Source: Janthinobacterium sp. 61 (GTDB taxonomy: Bacteria > Pseudomonadota > Gammaproteobacteria > Burkholderiales > Burkholderiaceae_D). From it: a DNA stretch of 64,000 bases. Below, piece by piece: positions 10,065-19,296 of this stretch. The stretch is from positions 3,844,001 to 3,908,000 of the forward strand of contig NZ_PJMQ01000001.1 in the NCBI RefSeq assembly GCF_002846335.1, given 5' to 3'. The notes under the pieces were generated by a model. That model saw only the letters and a list, made by a program, of their open reading frames with translations, made no database searches and was not told the DNA's origin. The first letter of the stretch is position 1. The number at the start of each line of letters is the position of its first letter. The position numbers were made by a program, and so were the translations under genes.

Positions 10065-11291
10065 ATGTCGTCTGGAAAAATTCTTGTTGCCCAGGGAGGC
10101 GGCCCCACCGCCGTCATCAACCAGTCGCTGGTGGGCGTGGTGCTCGAATCGCGGCGTTTTCAACATGTCACGCGCGTGTATGGCGCGCTGCACGGGGTGC
10201 GCGGCATCGTCAATGAAGAATTCGTTGATCTGACGCAGGAAACCAGCCACAACCTGGAACTGGTGGCAGCCACGCCCTCGTCGGCGCTCGGCTCCACGCG
10301 CGACAAGCCCGACATCGCCTACTGCCACCAAATCTTCGAAGTGCTGCGCGCACACGAGATCGAACATTTCTTTTACATCGGCGGCAACGACTCGTCCGAC
10401 ACAGTGCGCATCGTCAGCGAGGAAGCGCACAAGGCCGGCTATCCGCTGCGCTGTATCCACATCCCGAAAACCATCGACAACGACCTGGTAGGCAGCGACC
10501 ACACGCCAGGCTTTCCCTCCGCCGCGCGTTTCGTCGCCCAAGCGTTCGCCGGCGCCAACCTCGATAACGCCGCCTTGCCCGGCGTCTACGTGGGCGTGGT
10601 GATGGGCCGCCACGCGGGCTTCTTGACGGCCGCCTCGGCACTGGGCAAGAAGTTCCCAGATGATGGCCCGCATCTGATCTACCTGCCCGAAAGAATCTTC
10701 GTGCTGGAGCAATTCCTTGCCGACGTGAAAGCCACGTATGAAAAATACGGCCGCTGCGTGATCGCCGTCTCGGAAGGCATCCACGATGCCTCGGGCGAGC
10801 CCATCGCCAGCCTGCTGGCCAAACAGGTGGGCAATGAGGTGGAACGCGATGCGCATGGCAATGTGCAATTGTCGGGCACGGGCGCGCTGGCCGACCTGCT
10901 GTGCGACGAAATCAAGGCCAAGCTGGGCATCAAGCGCGTGCGCGGCGATACCTTCGGCTATCTGCAGCGCTCCTTCATCGGTTGCGTCTCTGATGTAGAT
11001 CAACGCGAAGCCCGAGAAGTGGGAGAAAAGGCGGTGCAGTTCGCCATGTGGGGCGACCGCGACGGCTCGGTTGCCATCAAGCGCACGGGCTTTTATTCCG
11101 TCGACTACGAACTGCTGCCCCTGACGGACGTGGCGGGCAAGACACGCACCATGGAAGATGAATTCATCAGCGCCAGCGGCACGGACGTGACGGATGCCTT
11201 CCGCCTGTATCTGCGCCCGCTGCTGGGCTCAGGCATGCCCGATGCCTTCCGCCTGCGGGCGGCGAAGGTGGCAAAGGTGCTGAAACCCTAG
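10065..11291 (+). CDS. 6-phosphofructokinase, pyrophosphate-dependent type
   Basis: The 408-residue enzyme phosphorylates fructose 6-phosphate. Two positions that separate PPi- from ATP-dependent enzymes point to pyrophosphate: Asp109 in GGNDS (ATP enzymes have Gly) and Lys135 in PKTIDND (ATP enzymes have Gly). The N-terminal GGGPTAVIN binds the phosphoryl donor. PPi-dependent enzymes are reversible and can serve glycolysis or gluconeogenesis. The first base of its stop codon lies next to the convergent IclR gene, whose stop it overlaps by two bases. A GAGGAAAT ribosome site precedes the start. Confidence 0.93.
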   Translation: MSSGKILVAQGGGPTAVINQSLVGVVLESRRFQHVTRVYGALHGVRGIVNEEFVDLTQETSHNLELVAATPSSALGSTRDKPDIAYCHQIFEVLRAHEIEHFFYIGGNDSSDTVRIVSEEAHKAGYPLRCIHIPKTIDNDLVGSDHTPGFPSAARFVAQAFAGANLDNAALPGVYVGVVMGRHAGFLTAASALGKKFPDDGPHLIYLPERIFVLEQFLADVKATYEKYGRCVIAVSEGIHDASGEPIASLLAKQVGNEVERDAHGNVQLSGTGALADLLCDEIKAKLGIKRVRGDTFGYLQRSFIGCVSDVDQREAREVGEKAVQFAMWGDRDGSVAIKRTGFYSVDYELLPLTDVAGKTRTMEDEFISASGTDVTDAFRLYLRPLLGSGMPDAFRLRAAKVAKVLKP

Positions 11292-12136
11292 CTGGACTCC
11301 GCCAGTAATAGCGGCCGCAGCTTGACGGCCGCCTCCTTGAGCTGCGGCACGTGCTGCATCAGCTGTTCCACGGACTTGCGCGCCACGGGCGCGTGGCAGG
11401 CGACGGCCGCCACGATACGCCCGTCGGCCGCGCAGATGGGCACGGCAACGGCCACCATGCCGTGCACGAATTCCTCGTCGTCGATGCCGATGCCCAGACG
11501 GGCGATGCGCACAATCTCGCGCTCAATCAGCACGGGGTCCGTGATGCTTTTCGGCGTGCGCGCTTCCAGTGTCAGCATGGCCAGCAATGCACGCCGCTCC
11601 AGCAAATTCATGTGCGCCAAGAACAGCTTGCCGCTGGCCGTGCAATGCATGGGCGCACGCGTGCCCAGCACCAGATGCAGGCGCAGCGGTTCCTGGGTTT
11701 CCACCCGGTCCACATACACGATGGCATTGTTTTCGGGAATGGCGAGATTGCACGTCTCGCCCGTGGCTGCCACCAGGCTGCCCAGGATGCTGCGGCTCAC
11801 GCGGATCAGGGCATTGTTGCGCAAGGTCGCCAGCGCCAGGTTGGTTGAAGCGGCACCAGGCACGTAGCCGCGTCCCACGGGCGTGCGCAGCACATAGCCA
11901 TGTTGCTCCAGGGTATCGAGCAGGCGCATCATGCTGGCCTTGGGCACCTGCATGCGCGCGGCCAGCTGCGACAGGGTCAAGGGCTGGCTGGCGCTGGCCA
12001 GGTGCTCGATCAGGCGCAGCACGCGCAAGCCCCGCGCCTCGTCGCCATGGCTGGCTACCGAGCTGGCAGCCGCTGCGCCGCCCGCCGAGCTGTCTTCTTC
12101 GGCCTCGGCCTGCCGTTTTTGAAACGCATCATGCAT
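11288..12136 (-). CDS. IclR-family transcriptional regulator
   Basis: The 282-residue protein has an N-terminal winged helix-turn-helix (about 36-95, with LTLSQLAARMQVPKASMMRL) and a C-terminal IclR effector domain containing GTRAPMHCTASGKLFLA and DEEFVHGMVAVAVPI. The ATG at 12136 was chosen because GAGAGGTG lies just upstream; the frame continues further but without initiation signals. The first 35 residues are an Ala/Ser-rich extension. It is divergent from a GMC dehydrogenase and MHS transporter, with an IclR-type palindrome in between, and so probably controls those genes and itself. The effector is unknown. Confidence 0.92.
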   Translation of the reverse strand: MHDAFQKRQAEAEEDSSAGGAAAASSVASHGDEARGLRVLRLIEHLASASQPLTLSQLAARMQVPKASMMRLLDTLEQHGYVLRTPVGRGYVPGAASTNLALATLRNNALIRVSRSILGSLVAATGETCNLAIPENNAIVYVDRVETQEPLRLHLVLGTRAPMHCTASGKLFLAHMNLLERRALLAMLTLEARTPKSITDPVLIEREIVRIARLGIGIDDEEFVHGMVAVAVPICAADGRIVAAVACHAPVARKSVEQLMQHVPQLKEAAVKLRPLLLAESS

Positions 12137-12202
12137 GTTCTGTTTCACCTCTCGCGTATGCGGCTGTTTCCGCTTGTCCCGGTGCTGCACGTCTTTTATA
12201 AA

Positions 12203-12219
12203 TGGAACCATACGTTCCA
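12203..12219. promoter_or_regulatory. IclR-type operator
   Basis: TGGAAC-N5-GTTCCA is a perfect inverted repeat and resembles the known IclR-family consensus TGGAAAT-N-ATTTCCA. It lies 66 bases upstream of the IclR gene and 80 bases upstream of the GMC gene, in the shared divergent promoter region. Confidence 0.8.
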
Positions 12220-12299
12220 CAAACAACCAATAAAGACCAGTGTATCGCAAAAAGCGCCCGCCGAGGCGGCGCGATACCGCAACGCAGGAGACAAGAACA

Positions 12300-13916
12300 A
12301 TGTTGCAAAAAAACCATGATTACATCGTCGTCGGTGCCGGTTCGGCCGGCTGCGTGCTGGCCAACCGCCTGTCGCACGACAGCAATAAGCAGGTACTGCT
12401 ATTGGAAGCGGGCGGCAAGGACAACAATCCATGGATACACGTGCCGGTCGGCTATTTCAAGACCATGCACGATCCCAAGCTGGACTGGTGCTACCGCACG
12501 GAAGCCGATGCCGGTATCGCCGGGCGCGAGCTGCAATGGCCGCGCGGCAAGGTGCTGGGCGGCTCCAGCTCGCTCAACGGCTTGCTGTATGTGCGCGGCC
12601 AGAAGGAGGATTACGACCGCTGGGCCGACCTGGGCAACGCAGGATGGAGCTATGCCGAGGTACTGCCCTATTTCAAGAAATCGGAAGACCAGGAACGCGG
12701 TGCCAGCGACTACCACGGTGTGGGCGGCCCGTTAAAAGTGTCGGACCTGCGCCTGCGCCGCCCCATCGCCGAACATTTTATAGCGGGCGCCACGGAAAGC
12801 GGCATCCCCTTCAATGCCGATTACAACGGCGCCACGCAGGAGGGCGTGGGCTACTTCCAGCAAACGGCCAGCAAGGGCCTGCGCTGGAGCACGGCCAAGG
12901 CCTTTTTGCGGCCGGCCCGCAAGCGCGCCAACCTGCGCGTGGAAGTGCGGGCGCAGATCACGCGCGTGCTGTTCGAGGGCAAGCGCGCCGTCGGCATCGA
13001 GTACCGGCAGGATGGCCAGTTGCGCCAGGCGCGCGCCAGCGGTGAAGTGATACTCTGCGCGGGCGCCATCGGCTCGCCGCAAATCCTGCAATGCTCGGGC
13101 GTGGGGCCGCGCGCCCTGCTCGAGGAAGTGGGCGTGCCCCTGGTGCACGACTTGCCCGGAGTGGGACAGAACCTGCAAGACCATTTGCAAATCCGCCTGG
13201 TCTTCAAGACGCGGCTGAAAACCCTGAACGATGAAGTCAACAGCCTGTGGGGCAAGCTGTGGGTGGGCATGCAATATGTGTTTTCCCGCTCCGGGCCGTT
13301 GACCTTGGCGGCCAGCCAGGTGACGGTATTTACCAAGTCTTCGCCCGAGGTGGAGCGGCCCGACATCCAGTTCCACATGCAGCCACTGAGCGCCGACAAG
13401 CCGGGCGAAGGCGCCCATCCGTTTTCCGCCTTCACGTCGTCCGTGTGCCAGCTGCGCCCGCACAGCCGTGGCCACGTGTCGATCAAGTCCGCCGATCCCC
13501 TCGCCTATCCGGGCATCTACCCGAACTACCTGTCCGACCCGCGCGACCAGCAGACGGCGATTGCCGCCCTGCGCGTGGCGCGCAGGATCGCTGCCGCGCC
13601 GTCGCTGGCGCCGCACATCATTTCCGAGTTCGTGCCCGGCCCCCAGTTCGAGACGGACGCGCAGCTGCTGGACGCGGCGCGGCGCTTCAGCCAGTCCATT
13701 TACCACCCCAGCGGCACCTGCAAGATGGGGCACGACGCGATGGCCGTCGTCGATGACCGCCTGCGCGTGCACGGCTTGCAGCACCTGCGCGTAGTCGATG
13801 CGTCGATCATGCCGGAGATTGTCTCGGGCAATACGAATGCGCCCACCATCATGATCGCCGAAAAAGCGGCTGACATGATCCTGGCGGACGCCGTGCGCCT
13901 GCCCAAGGCGGCCTGA
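12300..13916 (+). CDS. GMC-family FAD-dependent alcohol/choline dehydrogenase
   Basis: The 538-residue flavoprotein has the N-terminal FAD-binding motif [18 protein letters not shown] (residues 7-24), the GMC signature [14 protein letters not shown] near residue 80 and the C-terminal [10 protein letters not shown] plus [19 protein letters not shown] with the catalytic His region. It oxidises a primary alcohol. Choline is the best-known substrate, but no betaine aldehyde dehydrogenase or BetI is nearby, so another alcohol is just as likely. The start at 12300 has GCAGGAGAC upstream. An MHS transporter follows after 132 bases and an IclR regulator is divergent, which suggests uptake and oxidation of one carbon source. 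Confidence 0.9.
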   Translation: MLQKNHDYIVVGAGSAGCVLANRLSHDSNKQVLLLEAGGKDNNPWIHVPVGYFKTMHDPKLDWCYRTEADAGIAGRELQWPRGKVLGGSSSLNGLLYVRGQKEDYDRWADLGNAGWSYAEVLPYFKKSEDQERGASDYHGVGGPLKVSDLRLRRPIAEHFIAGATESGIPFNADYNGATQEGVGYFQQTASKGLRWSTAKAFLRPARKRANLRVEVRAQITRVLFEGKRAVGIEYRQDGQLRQARASGEVILCAGAIGSPQILQCSGVGPRALLEEVGVPLVHDLPGVGQNLQDHLQIRLVFKTRLKTLNDEVNSLWGKLWVGMQYVFSRSGPLTLAASQVTVFTKSSPEVERPDIQFHMQPLSADKPGEGAHPFSAFTSSVCQLRPHSRGHVSIKSADPLAYPGIYPNYLSDPRDQQTAIAALRVARRIAAAPSLAPHIISEFVPGPQFETDAQLLDAARRFSQSIYHPSGTCKMGHDAMAVVDDRLRVHGLQHLRVVDASIMPEIVSGNTNAPTIMIAEKAADMILADAVRLPKAA

Positions 13917-14020
13917 CCCGCCTTTTTCATTCCAATACCTGCAAGGAGGATGCCAGCGGCGGGCAGACGGCCCCGCTCCCAATGACTCGGCAAGCAGCCA
14001 AGCATCAGAAAAAAATACAT

Positions 14021-14034
14021 AATCGATATCGATT
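14021..14034. promoter_or_regulatory. Perfect 14-bp palindrome before the MHS transporter
   Basis: AATCGATATCGATT is a perfect palindrome ending 14 bases before the transporter ATG, immediately ahead of and touching its TTGGAGAC ribosome site. It may be a binding site or may be chance in an AT-richer spacer. Confidence 0.3.
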
Positions 14035-14048
14035 GGAGACTAGATATT

Positions 14049-15380
14049 ATGGATAACAATCCCAACAATCCGAAAAAGGCCAAAGAGCTACGGAAAGTCG
14101 TGATGGCCAGCGTGATCGGCGCCACCATCGAATGGTATGACTTCTTTTTATACGGCGTCGTCGCCGGCATCGTGTTCAGCAAGCTGTATTTCCCGGGCGG
14201 CGATCCGCTCGTCTCGACCATGCTGGCCTACGGCACCTTCGCCGTGGGCTTTTTGTCGCGCCCCATCGGCGGCGTGATCTTCGGCCACTTCGGCGACAAG
14301 ATCGGCCGCAAGAGCATGCTGGTCATGACCCTGATGATCATGGGCATCTCCACTTTCCTGATCGGCGTGCTGCCGACCTATGAGCACATCGGTTACTGGG
14401 CGCCCGGCCTGCTGCTGTTCCTGCGCGTGCTGCAAGGCATCGGCCTCGGTGGAGAATGGGGTGGCGCCGTGCTGATGGCGTATGAGTATGCGCCGCCGAA
14501 AGAGCGCGGCTTCTATGCCAGCCTGCCGCAGATCGGCCTGGCCATCGGCCTGTGCCTTGCTTCCGGCGTGGTGGCAATTCTGTCGTACAGCCTGACGGAT
14601 GCGCAATTCCTGTCCTGGGGCTGGCGCGTCGCCTTCATCCTGTCGGCCGCCCTCGTCTTCATCGGCATGTGGATACGCCTGAACGTGATGGAAACGCCTG
14701 AATTCCAGGCCGTCAAGGAGAAGAATGCGGAGACGCAGATTCCGTTTTTCGACCTCTTGAAACGCTATCCCGGCAACGTCTTGAAGGGCATGGGCGCGCG
14801 CTATATCGACGGCGTGTTCTTCAATATCTTCGGCGTGTTTTCCATCACCTATCTGACCAACACCATCAAGATCGCCCGCACGGAAGCGCTGATGGGCGTG
14901 ATGGCGTCGGCTGTCGTGATGTGCTTTTGCATCCCGTTCTTTGGCCGCCTGTCGGACCGCATCGGCCGCAGCAAAGTGTTTTTCTGGGGGGCGCTGATCA
15001 CGGGCGTGTCCTCGATTCCCGCCTTCTGGATCATGCTCCACCATGCCGACAATCCGCTGCTGCTGTGGTGTTCCGTGATCATTCCGCTGGGCGTGCTGTA
15101 TTCAGCCGTGTACGGCCCGGAAGCGGCCCTGTTCTGCGACCTGTTCGACGCCAAGGTGCGCTACACGGGCATCTCCTTCGTGTACCAGTTCTCCGGCATC
15201 TTTGCCAGCGGCCTGACGCCCATCATCGCCACCTACCTGCTGAAAACGGGCAATGGCGAGCCGTGGCACATCGTCGGCTACATCCTGTTCGCCTCCCTCG
15301 TCTCGGCCGTCAGCGTGGCCATGATCGGCAAGGGCGGCTCGCAGCAGGAAGGCAGCAGGAAGCCGGCGCACGCGCGGTAA
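14049..15380 (+). CDS. MFS transporter, metabolite:H+ symporter (MHS) family
   Basis: The 443-residue inner-membrane protein has about 12 hydrophobic segments and the MHS pattern: [17 protein letters not shown] in the first helix, [14 protein letters not shown] in the loop between helices 2 and 3, and [13 protein letters not shown] in the equivalent loop of the second half. The family imports organic acids, betaines and related compounds with protons. It follows the GMC dehydrogenase and probably brings in that enzyme's substrate. TTGGAGAC precedes the ATG. A terminator lies 16 bases after the stop. Confidence 0.92.
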   Translation: MDNNPNNPKKAKELRKVVMASVIGATIEWYDFFLYGVVAGIVFSKLYFPGGDPLVSTMLAYGTFAVGFLSRPIGGVIFGHFGDKIGRKSMLVMTLMIMGISTFLIGVLPTYEHIGYWAPGLLLFLRVLQGIGLGGEWGGAVLMAYEYAPPKERGFYASLPQIGLAIGLCLASGVVAILSYSLTDAQFLSWGWRVAFILSAALVFIGMWIRLNVMETPEFQAVKEKNAETQIPFFDLLKRYPGNVLKGMGARYIDGVFFNIFGVFSITYLTNTIKIARTEALMGVMASAVVMCFCIPFFGRLSDRIGRSKVFFWGALITGVSSIPAFWIMLHHADNPLLLWCSVIIPLGVLYSAVYGPEAALFCDLFDAKVRYTGISFVYQFSGIFASGLTPIIATYLLKTGNGEPWHIVGYILFASLVSAVSVAMIGKGGSQQEGSRKPAHAR

Positions 15381-15396
15381 GCTGGCAACAGGCGTA

Positions 15397-15430
15397 AAAA
15401 AAGCAGGCTCTCAAAGAGGCCTGCTTTTTT
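15397..15430 (+). terminator. Terminator after the MHS transporter gene
   Basis: AAAAAAGCAGGC pairs with GCCTGCTTTTTT around a CTC/GAG inner stem with one bulged base, and a T-run follows. It is placed just after the transporter stop; the A-run on the other side could also let it serve purM transcription from the right. Confidence 0.85.
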
Positions 15431-15459
15431 CTTACGTACGCCACGGCGCCTGACAAAAC

Positions 15460-15560
15460 CGTAGCGAGCGCCAGTGATTTGTGGCTAAGAAGCGCAACCG
15501 TACTCTAGTACGGTGAGCATCGCAGGCCGCAAAGCGCAGCGCGCAGTAGGTTTGGTCAGG
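15460..15560. repeat. Intergenic element with CCGTAC/GTACGG hairpin downstream of purM
   Basis: The gap between the terminator and the purM stop contains a perfect hairpin (15497-15503 with 15508-15514, loop TCTA) inside a stretch with the look of a repeated Burkholderiales intergenic element (GTGATTTGTGGCTAAG on the left, CGCAAAGCGCAGCGCGCAG on the right). No coding potential was seen. Whether it recurs in the genome cannot be judged from one copy. Confidence 0.4.
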
Positions 15561-15565
15561 TGCGA

Positions 15566-16609
15566 TCAGATCACGATGGTCTGGTGCTCGTCGCCGTTAC
15601 GCGCGCGGATGGTGCCGATGCGCGAGACGGTTTCGCCGGCCGCTTGCAATTGCGCTATGGCGGCGTCCGCGTTTTCCTGCGAGACGATGACGGTCATGCC
15701 GATGCCGCAGTTAAAGACGCGGTGCATTTCGGCGTCAGCCACGCCACCGTGCTGTTGCAGCCACGTGAACAGCGGCGGCATGGTCCATGCCTTCGAGTCC
15801 AACTCGGCCACCAGGCCAGGCTGCAGCACGCGCGGAATGTTTTCCACCAGGCCACCACCGGTGATGTGCACCATGCCTTTGACTTCCATGGCGTCCATCA
15901 GTGCCAGCAATGGCTTGACGTAGATGCGCGTCGGCTGCATCAGCACGTCGGCCAGCTTGCGGCCGTGGAAGTCGCCTTCCAGATCCGGCTTGGCCACTTC
16001 GATGATCTTGCGCACCAGCGAGTAACCGTTCGAGTGCACGCCCGACGAGGCCAGGCCCAGCACCACGTCGCCCGGGGCGATCTTGGTGCCGTCGATGATT
16101 TTCGATTTTTCCACGGCGCCGACGGCAAAACCTGCCAGGTCGTATTCGCCGGCCGGGTACATGCTCGGCATTTCCGCCGTTTCGCCGCCGATCAGCGCGC
16201 AGCCGGCTTGTTCGCAACCCTGGGCAATGCCTTTGATGACGTCGGTGGCAATGGCCACATCCAGCTTGCCGCAAGCGAAGTAGTCGAGGAAGAACAGCGG
16301 CTCGGCGCCTTGCACCAGGATGTCGTTGACGCTCATGGCGACCAGGTCGATGCCGACCGTGTCATGGCGGTTCAGTTCGAAGGCCAGGCGCAATTTCGTG
16401 CCCACGCCGTCGGTACCCGAGACCAGCACCGGCTCCTTGTACTTCTTGCTGATTTCAAACATGGCGCCAAAACCGCCCAGGCCGCCCATCACGCCTTCGC
16501 GCAGGGTGCGCTTGGCAAACGGCTTGATTGCTTCGACTAAAGCGTCGCCTGCGTCGATATCGACGCCAGCGTCACGGTAGGAAAGGGAAACATTAGAAGT
16601 CTGGTTCAT
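15566..16609 (-). CDS. purM: Phosphoribosylformylglycinamidine cyclo-ligase
   Basis: PurM converts FGAM to aminoimidazole ribotide with ATP, the fifth step of purine synthesis. The 347-residue protein starts [18 protein letters not shown] and contains [22 protein letters not shown] and [11 protein letters not shown], the conserved nucleotide and substrate-binding blocks of the family. The ATG at 16609 fits the family N-terminus; the frame upstream is not conserved. It is divergent from a PerM-like gene. Identification is secure. Confidence 0.97.
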   Translation of the reverse strand: MNQTSNVSLSYRDAGVDIDAGDALVEAIKPFAKRTLREGVMGGLGGFGAMFEISKKYKEPVLVSGTDGVGTKLRLAFELNRHDTVGIDLVAMSVNDILVQGAEPLFFLDYFACGKLDVAIATDVIKGIAQGCEQAGCALIGGETAEMPSMYPAGEYDLAGFAVGAVEKSKIIDGTKIAPGDVVLGLASSGVHSNGYSLVRKIIEVAKPDLEGDFHGRKLADVLMQPTRIYVKPLLALMDAMEVKGMVHITGGGLVENIPRVLQPGLVAELDSKAWTMPPLFTWLQQHGGVADAEMHRVFNCGIGMTVIVSQENADAAIAQLQAAGETVSRIGTIRARNGDEHQTIVI

Positions 16610-16797
16610 GGTGTGGTGGCAGCGGAGGCGGTAAAATAGAAGGCGGATACCCGCCGGCACGCGCGCGCAAGCATGTTTTTCAACATCGTGCGGCAGGACG
16701 CCAGCGGGTGAATTCGGTCGATCAAGTCGCTATTTTATCAAACTGCCCCGCAATTTCGTAATTAACTGCCTTTTTTTAACGCAACAGCACAAACTAC

Positions 16798-17880
16798 ATG
16801 CCATTCGCCATCACCGCCGAACAGAAGCAAACAGCATTTTGGATCGCGGTCTGGCTGGCATTCTTGCTGCTGCTCGTCAGCCTGGGCCCCATCCTGACGC
16901 CCTTCCTGGCGGCCGCCATCCTCGCCTACGTGCTCAATCCGGGCGTAGACCGATTGCAACGCCTGCATTACAAGCGCTTTTACGTGCCCCGCCCGCTGGC
17001 CGTGCTGGTCGTCGTGGTGTTGTTTTTCCTCGCGATTACGGCGCTGGTGCTGATCGTCGTGCCCGTGTTGCAGAAGGAAATTCCCCTGCTGCAAGCGCAG
17101 ATCCCGCAATTTCTGAACAAGGCGAACGACTTCCTGGCGCCAAAACTGCGCGACCTGGGCATCCGGGTACGGCTCGACGGCACGGGCATCAAACGCATGC
17201 TGGGCCAGCAGATGGCGACCAGCGGCGATGAAATCTGGAGCACCGTGCTGGCCTCGGCCCGCATCGGCGGCACGGCCGTGCTGGGCTGGCTGGCCACCGT
17301 CGTGCTCATTCCCGTGGTGCTGTTTTATTTGTTGCTGGACTGGCATCCGATGCTGGCGCGCATCGCTGGCGCCGTACCGCGCCGCTGGGTGGGCCGCACC
17401 GTGGGCATGGCGCAGGAAGTCGACACCCTGCTGGCGCAATACCTGCGTGGCCAATTGCTCGTCATGCTGGTGCTGGCGACGTATTACTCGGTGGCGCTGG
17501 CCATCGCCGGTTTTGAAGTGGCATTGCCAGTGGGCATCATTACGGGCTTGCTGGTGTTCATCCCCTACCTGGGCTTCGGCCTGGGACTGATGCTGGCGCT
17601 GATCGCCGCCCTGCTGCAATTTGCCGACTGGAGCGGCGTGATCGCCGTCGCCGTCATCTATGGTTGCGGCCAGGTCATCGAGGGCTTTTTCCTTACACCG
17701 CGCCTGGTGGGCGAGCGCATCGGTTTGAATCCGCTGGCCGTGATCTTCGCCCTATTAGCCTTCGGACAACTATTCGGTTTCGTCGGCGTTTTGCTCGCTT
17801 TGCCCGCTTCTGCCGTCCTGATGGTCGCTTTTAAGCATCTAAGACGCCACTACCTCTCCAGCAGCTTCTATAATACCTAG
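16798..17880 (+). CDS. AI-2E family (PerM/UPF0118) membrane protein
   Basis: The 360-residue protein has about seven to eight membrane segments and the family layout: two N-terminal helices, a soluble segment (about 90-140, with QIPQFLNKANDFLAPKL), then a C-terminal bundle with GLLVFIPYLGFGLG and VEGFF-type helix VIEGFFLTPRLVGERIGLNP. Members include the TqsA autoinducer-2 exporter and Na+/H+ antiporters, so the transported substrate cannot be named. In related bacteria this gene sits between purM and hda, as here, 76 bases before hda. Confidence 0.9.
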   Translation: MPFAITAEQKQTAFWIAVWLAFLLLLVSLGPILTPFLAAAILAYVLNPGVDRLQRLHYKRFYVPRPLAVLVVVVLFFLAITALVLIVVPVLQKEIPLLQAQIPQFLNKANDFLAPKLRDLGIRVRLDGTGIKRMLGQQMATSGDEIWSTVLASARIGGTAVLGWLATVVLIPVVLFYLLLDWHPMLARIAGAVPRRWVGRTVGMAQEVDTLLAQYLRGQLLVMLVLATYYSVALAIAGFEVALPVGIITGLLVFIPYLGFGLGLMLALIAALLQFADWSGVIAVAVIYGCGQVIEGFFLTPRLVGERIGLNPLAVIFALLAFGQLFGFVGVLLALPASAVLMVAFKHLRRHYLSSSFYNT

Positions 17881-17956
17881 TAAAAGCGGATATCATATCA
17901 ACCTAGCAATACCACGATGCACATGCAGTAATGAAAAACAGGACAAGGCGTACGCC

Positions 17957-18625
17957 ATGAAACAACTGGTGCTCGATTTAGGCACAGACCAGGCGCACAG
18001 CCTCGATACCTTCGAGGTGGGACAGAATGCCGAAGTGGCGCAGCTGATGCGCCAGTTCGCCGCGCGTACCTCGCGCGAACATTTTGCCTACCTGTGGGGC
18101 GAACTGGCCGCCGGCAAGAGCCATCTGCTCAAGGCCCTGGCCAGCACCGAGCGCGCGCGCTATATTTCGCCGTTCTCGATCGAGTCCGAATTCGTGTATT
18201 CGCCTGACGTGGATTTGTACCTGCTCGACGACTGCGAAAAGCTCTCGCCGCTGGCGCAGATCGATGCCTTTGCCCTGTTCAATGAAATCCGCGCCAACAA
18301 AGCCTATATGGTGTGCAGCGGCGCAGTGCCGCCGGCCGTGCTGCCCGTGCGCGAAGACTTGCGCACCCGCATGGGCTGGGGCTTGATTTACCAGATCCAC
18401 GGATTGACCGACGATGAAAAAATCGCCGCCCTGACCCAGGCGGCCACCACCCGCGGCTTGACCTTGTCGCCGGGCGTGTTACCCTATCTGCTGTCCCATT
18501 TCCGGCGCGACATGCGTTCGCTGTCGACGATGCTGGACTCTCTCGACCTCTACTCCCTTGAAACCCAACGCCCGATCACCTTGCCATTGTTGCGCGAGTT
18601 GCTGCAGGCGGAAGCGAAAGAATGA
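17957..18625 (+). CDS. hda: DnaA regulatory inactivator Hda
   Basis: Hda works with the DNA-loaded sliding clamp to promote hydrolysis of ATP bound to DnaA, preventing re-initiation. The 222-residue protein starts MKQLVLDLG, close to the clamp-binding QLVLDL motif expected at the N-terminus. It has a Walker A (GELAAGKSH) and Walker B (LYLLDDCEKL), as in the AAA+ part of DnaA, and lacks the DnaA DNA-binding domain. The stop overlaps the next start (ATGA). The context between the PerM-like gene and the HAD phosphatase is usual for Oxalobacteraceae. Confidence 0.93.
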   Translation: MKQLVLDLGTDQAHSLDTFEVGQNAEVAQLMRQFAARTSREHFAYLWGELAAGKSHLLKALASTERARYISPFSIESEFVYSPDVDLYLLDDCEKLSPLAQIDAFALFNEIRANKAYMVCSGAVPPAVLPVREDLRTRMGWGLIYQIHGLTDDEKIAALTQAATTRGLTLSPGVLPYLLSHFRRDMRSLSTMLDSLDLYSLETQRPITLPLLRELLQAEAKE

Positions 18626-19296
18626 TGAATCTGGCCCTGTTTGACCTCGACCACACCCTGCTGCCCATCGACTCGGATCACGAGTGGGGCGAATTCCTGG
18701 TACGCATCGGTGCCGTGGACGCCGCCGAATTCACCCGTCGCAACGACGAATTTTTCGCCCAGTACCAGGCCGGCACGCTGGATCCGGTGGAATACCTGGA
18801 ATTCTCGCTCGGTACCCTGGCGCAGTTTCCGCGCGAACGCCTGGAAGCGCTGCACCGGCAATTCATGGCCGAAGTGGTCTTGCCCGCCATCCGCCCCGAA
18901 GTCGTGGCCCTGCTCAAGCAGCACCAGGACGCGGGCGATTTGCTGGCCATCGTCACGGCCACCAACCATTTCATCACCAAACCCATCGCCGATGCACTGG
19001 GCGTCGAGCATCTGCTGGCCGCCATGCCCGAATATGACGATGCAGGCAACGTCACGGGCAAGCTGCTGGGCACGCCAACTCTGGGCGCGGGCAAGCTGAC
19101 CCACACCTACGCCTGGCTGGAAAAGATGGGCAAGGAACTGGGGCAGTTCGAGCGCAGCTATTTTTACAGCGATTCACACAATGACATTCCCTTGCTGTCG
19201 GTCGTTACCCACCCTGTAGCAACCAACCCCAACACCGCTTTGAGCGCACACGCATCCCTCCACGGCTGGCCATCACTCCACTTATTCAATGATTAA
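18622..19296 (+). CDS. HAD-superfamily phosphatase, subfamily IB (SerB-like)
   Basis: The 224-residue protein has the HAD motifs: FDLDHTLLP with nucleophile D8 and acid D10, VTATN for motif II, and YSDSHNDIPLL for the metal-binding motif IV. The alpha-helical cap lies between motifs I and II, as in phosphoserine phosphatase and histidinol-phosphatase of this subfamily; the true substrate cannot be read from the sequence. It overlaps hda by four bases and pcnB by eight, so these genes are translationally linked. Confidence 0.88.
   Translation: MMNLALFDLDHTLLPIDSDHEWGEFLVRIGAVDAAEFTRRNDEFFAQYQAGTLDPVEYLEFSLGTLAQFPRERLEALHRQFMAEVVLPAIRPEVVALLKQHQDAGDLLAIVTATNHFITKPIADALGVEHLLAAMPEYDDAGNVTGKLLGTPTLGAGKLTHTYAWLEKMGKELGQFERSYFYSDSHNDIPLLSVVTHPVATNPNTALSAHASLHGWPSLHLFND

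Noticed and set aside
12300..13916. Calling the GMC enzyme choline dehydrogenase BetA
   Set aside because: No betaine aldehyde dehydrogenase or BetI nearby and the regulator is IclR type, so the substrate is left open.
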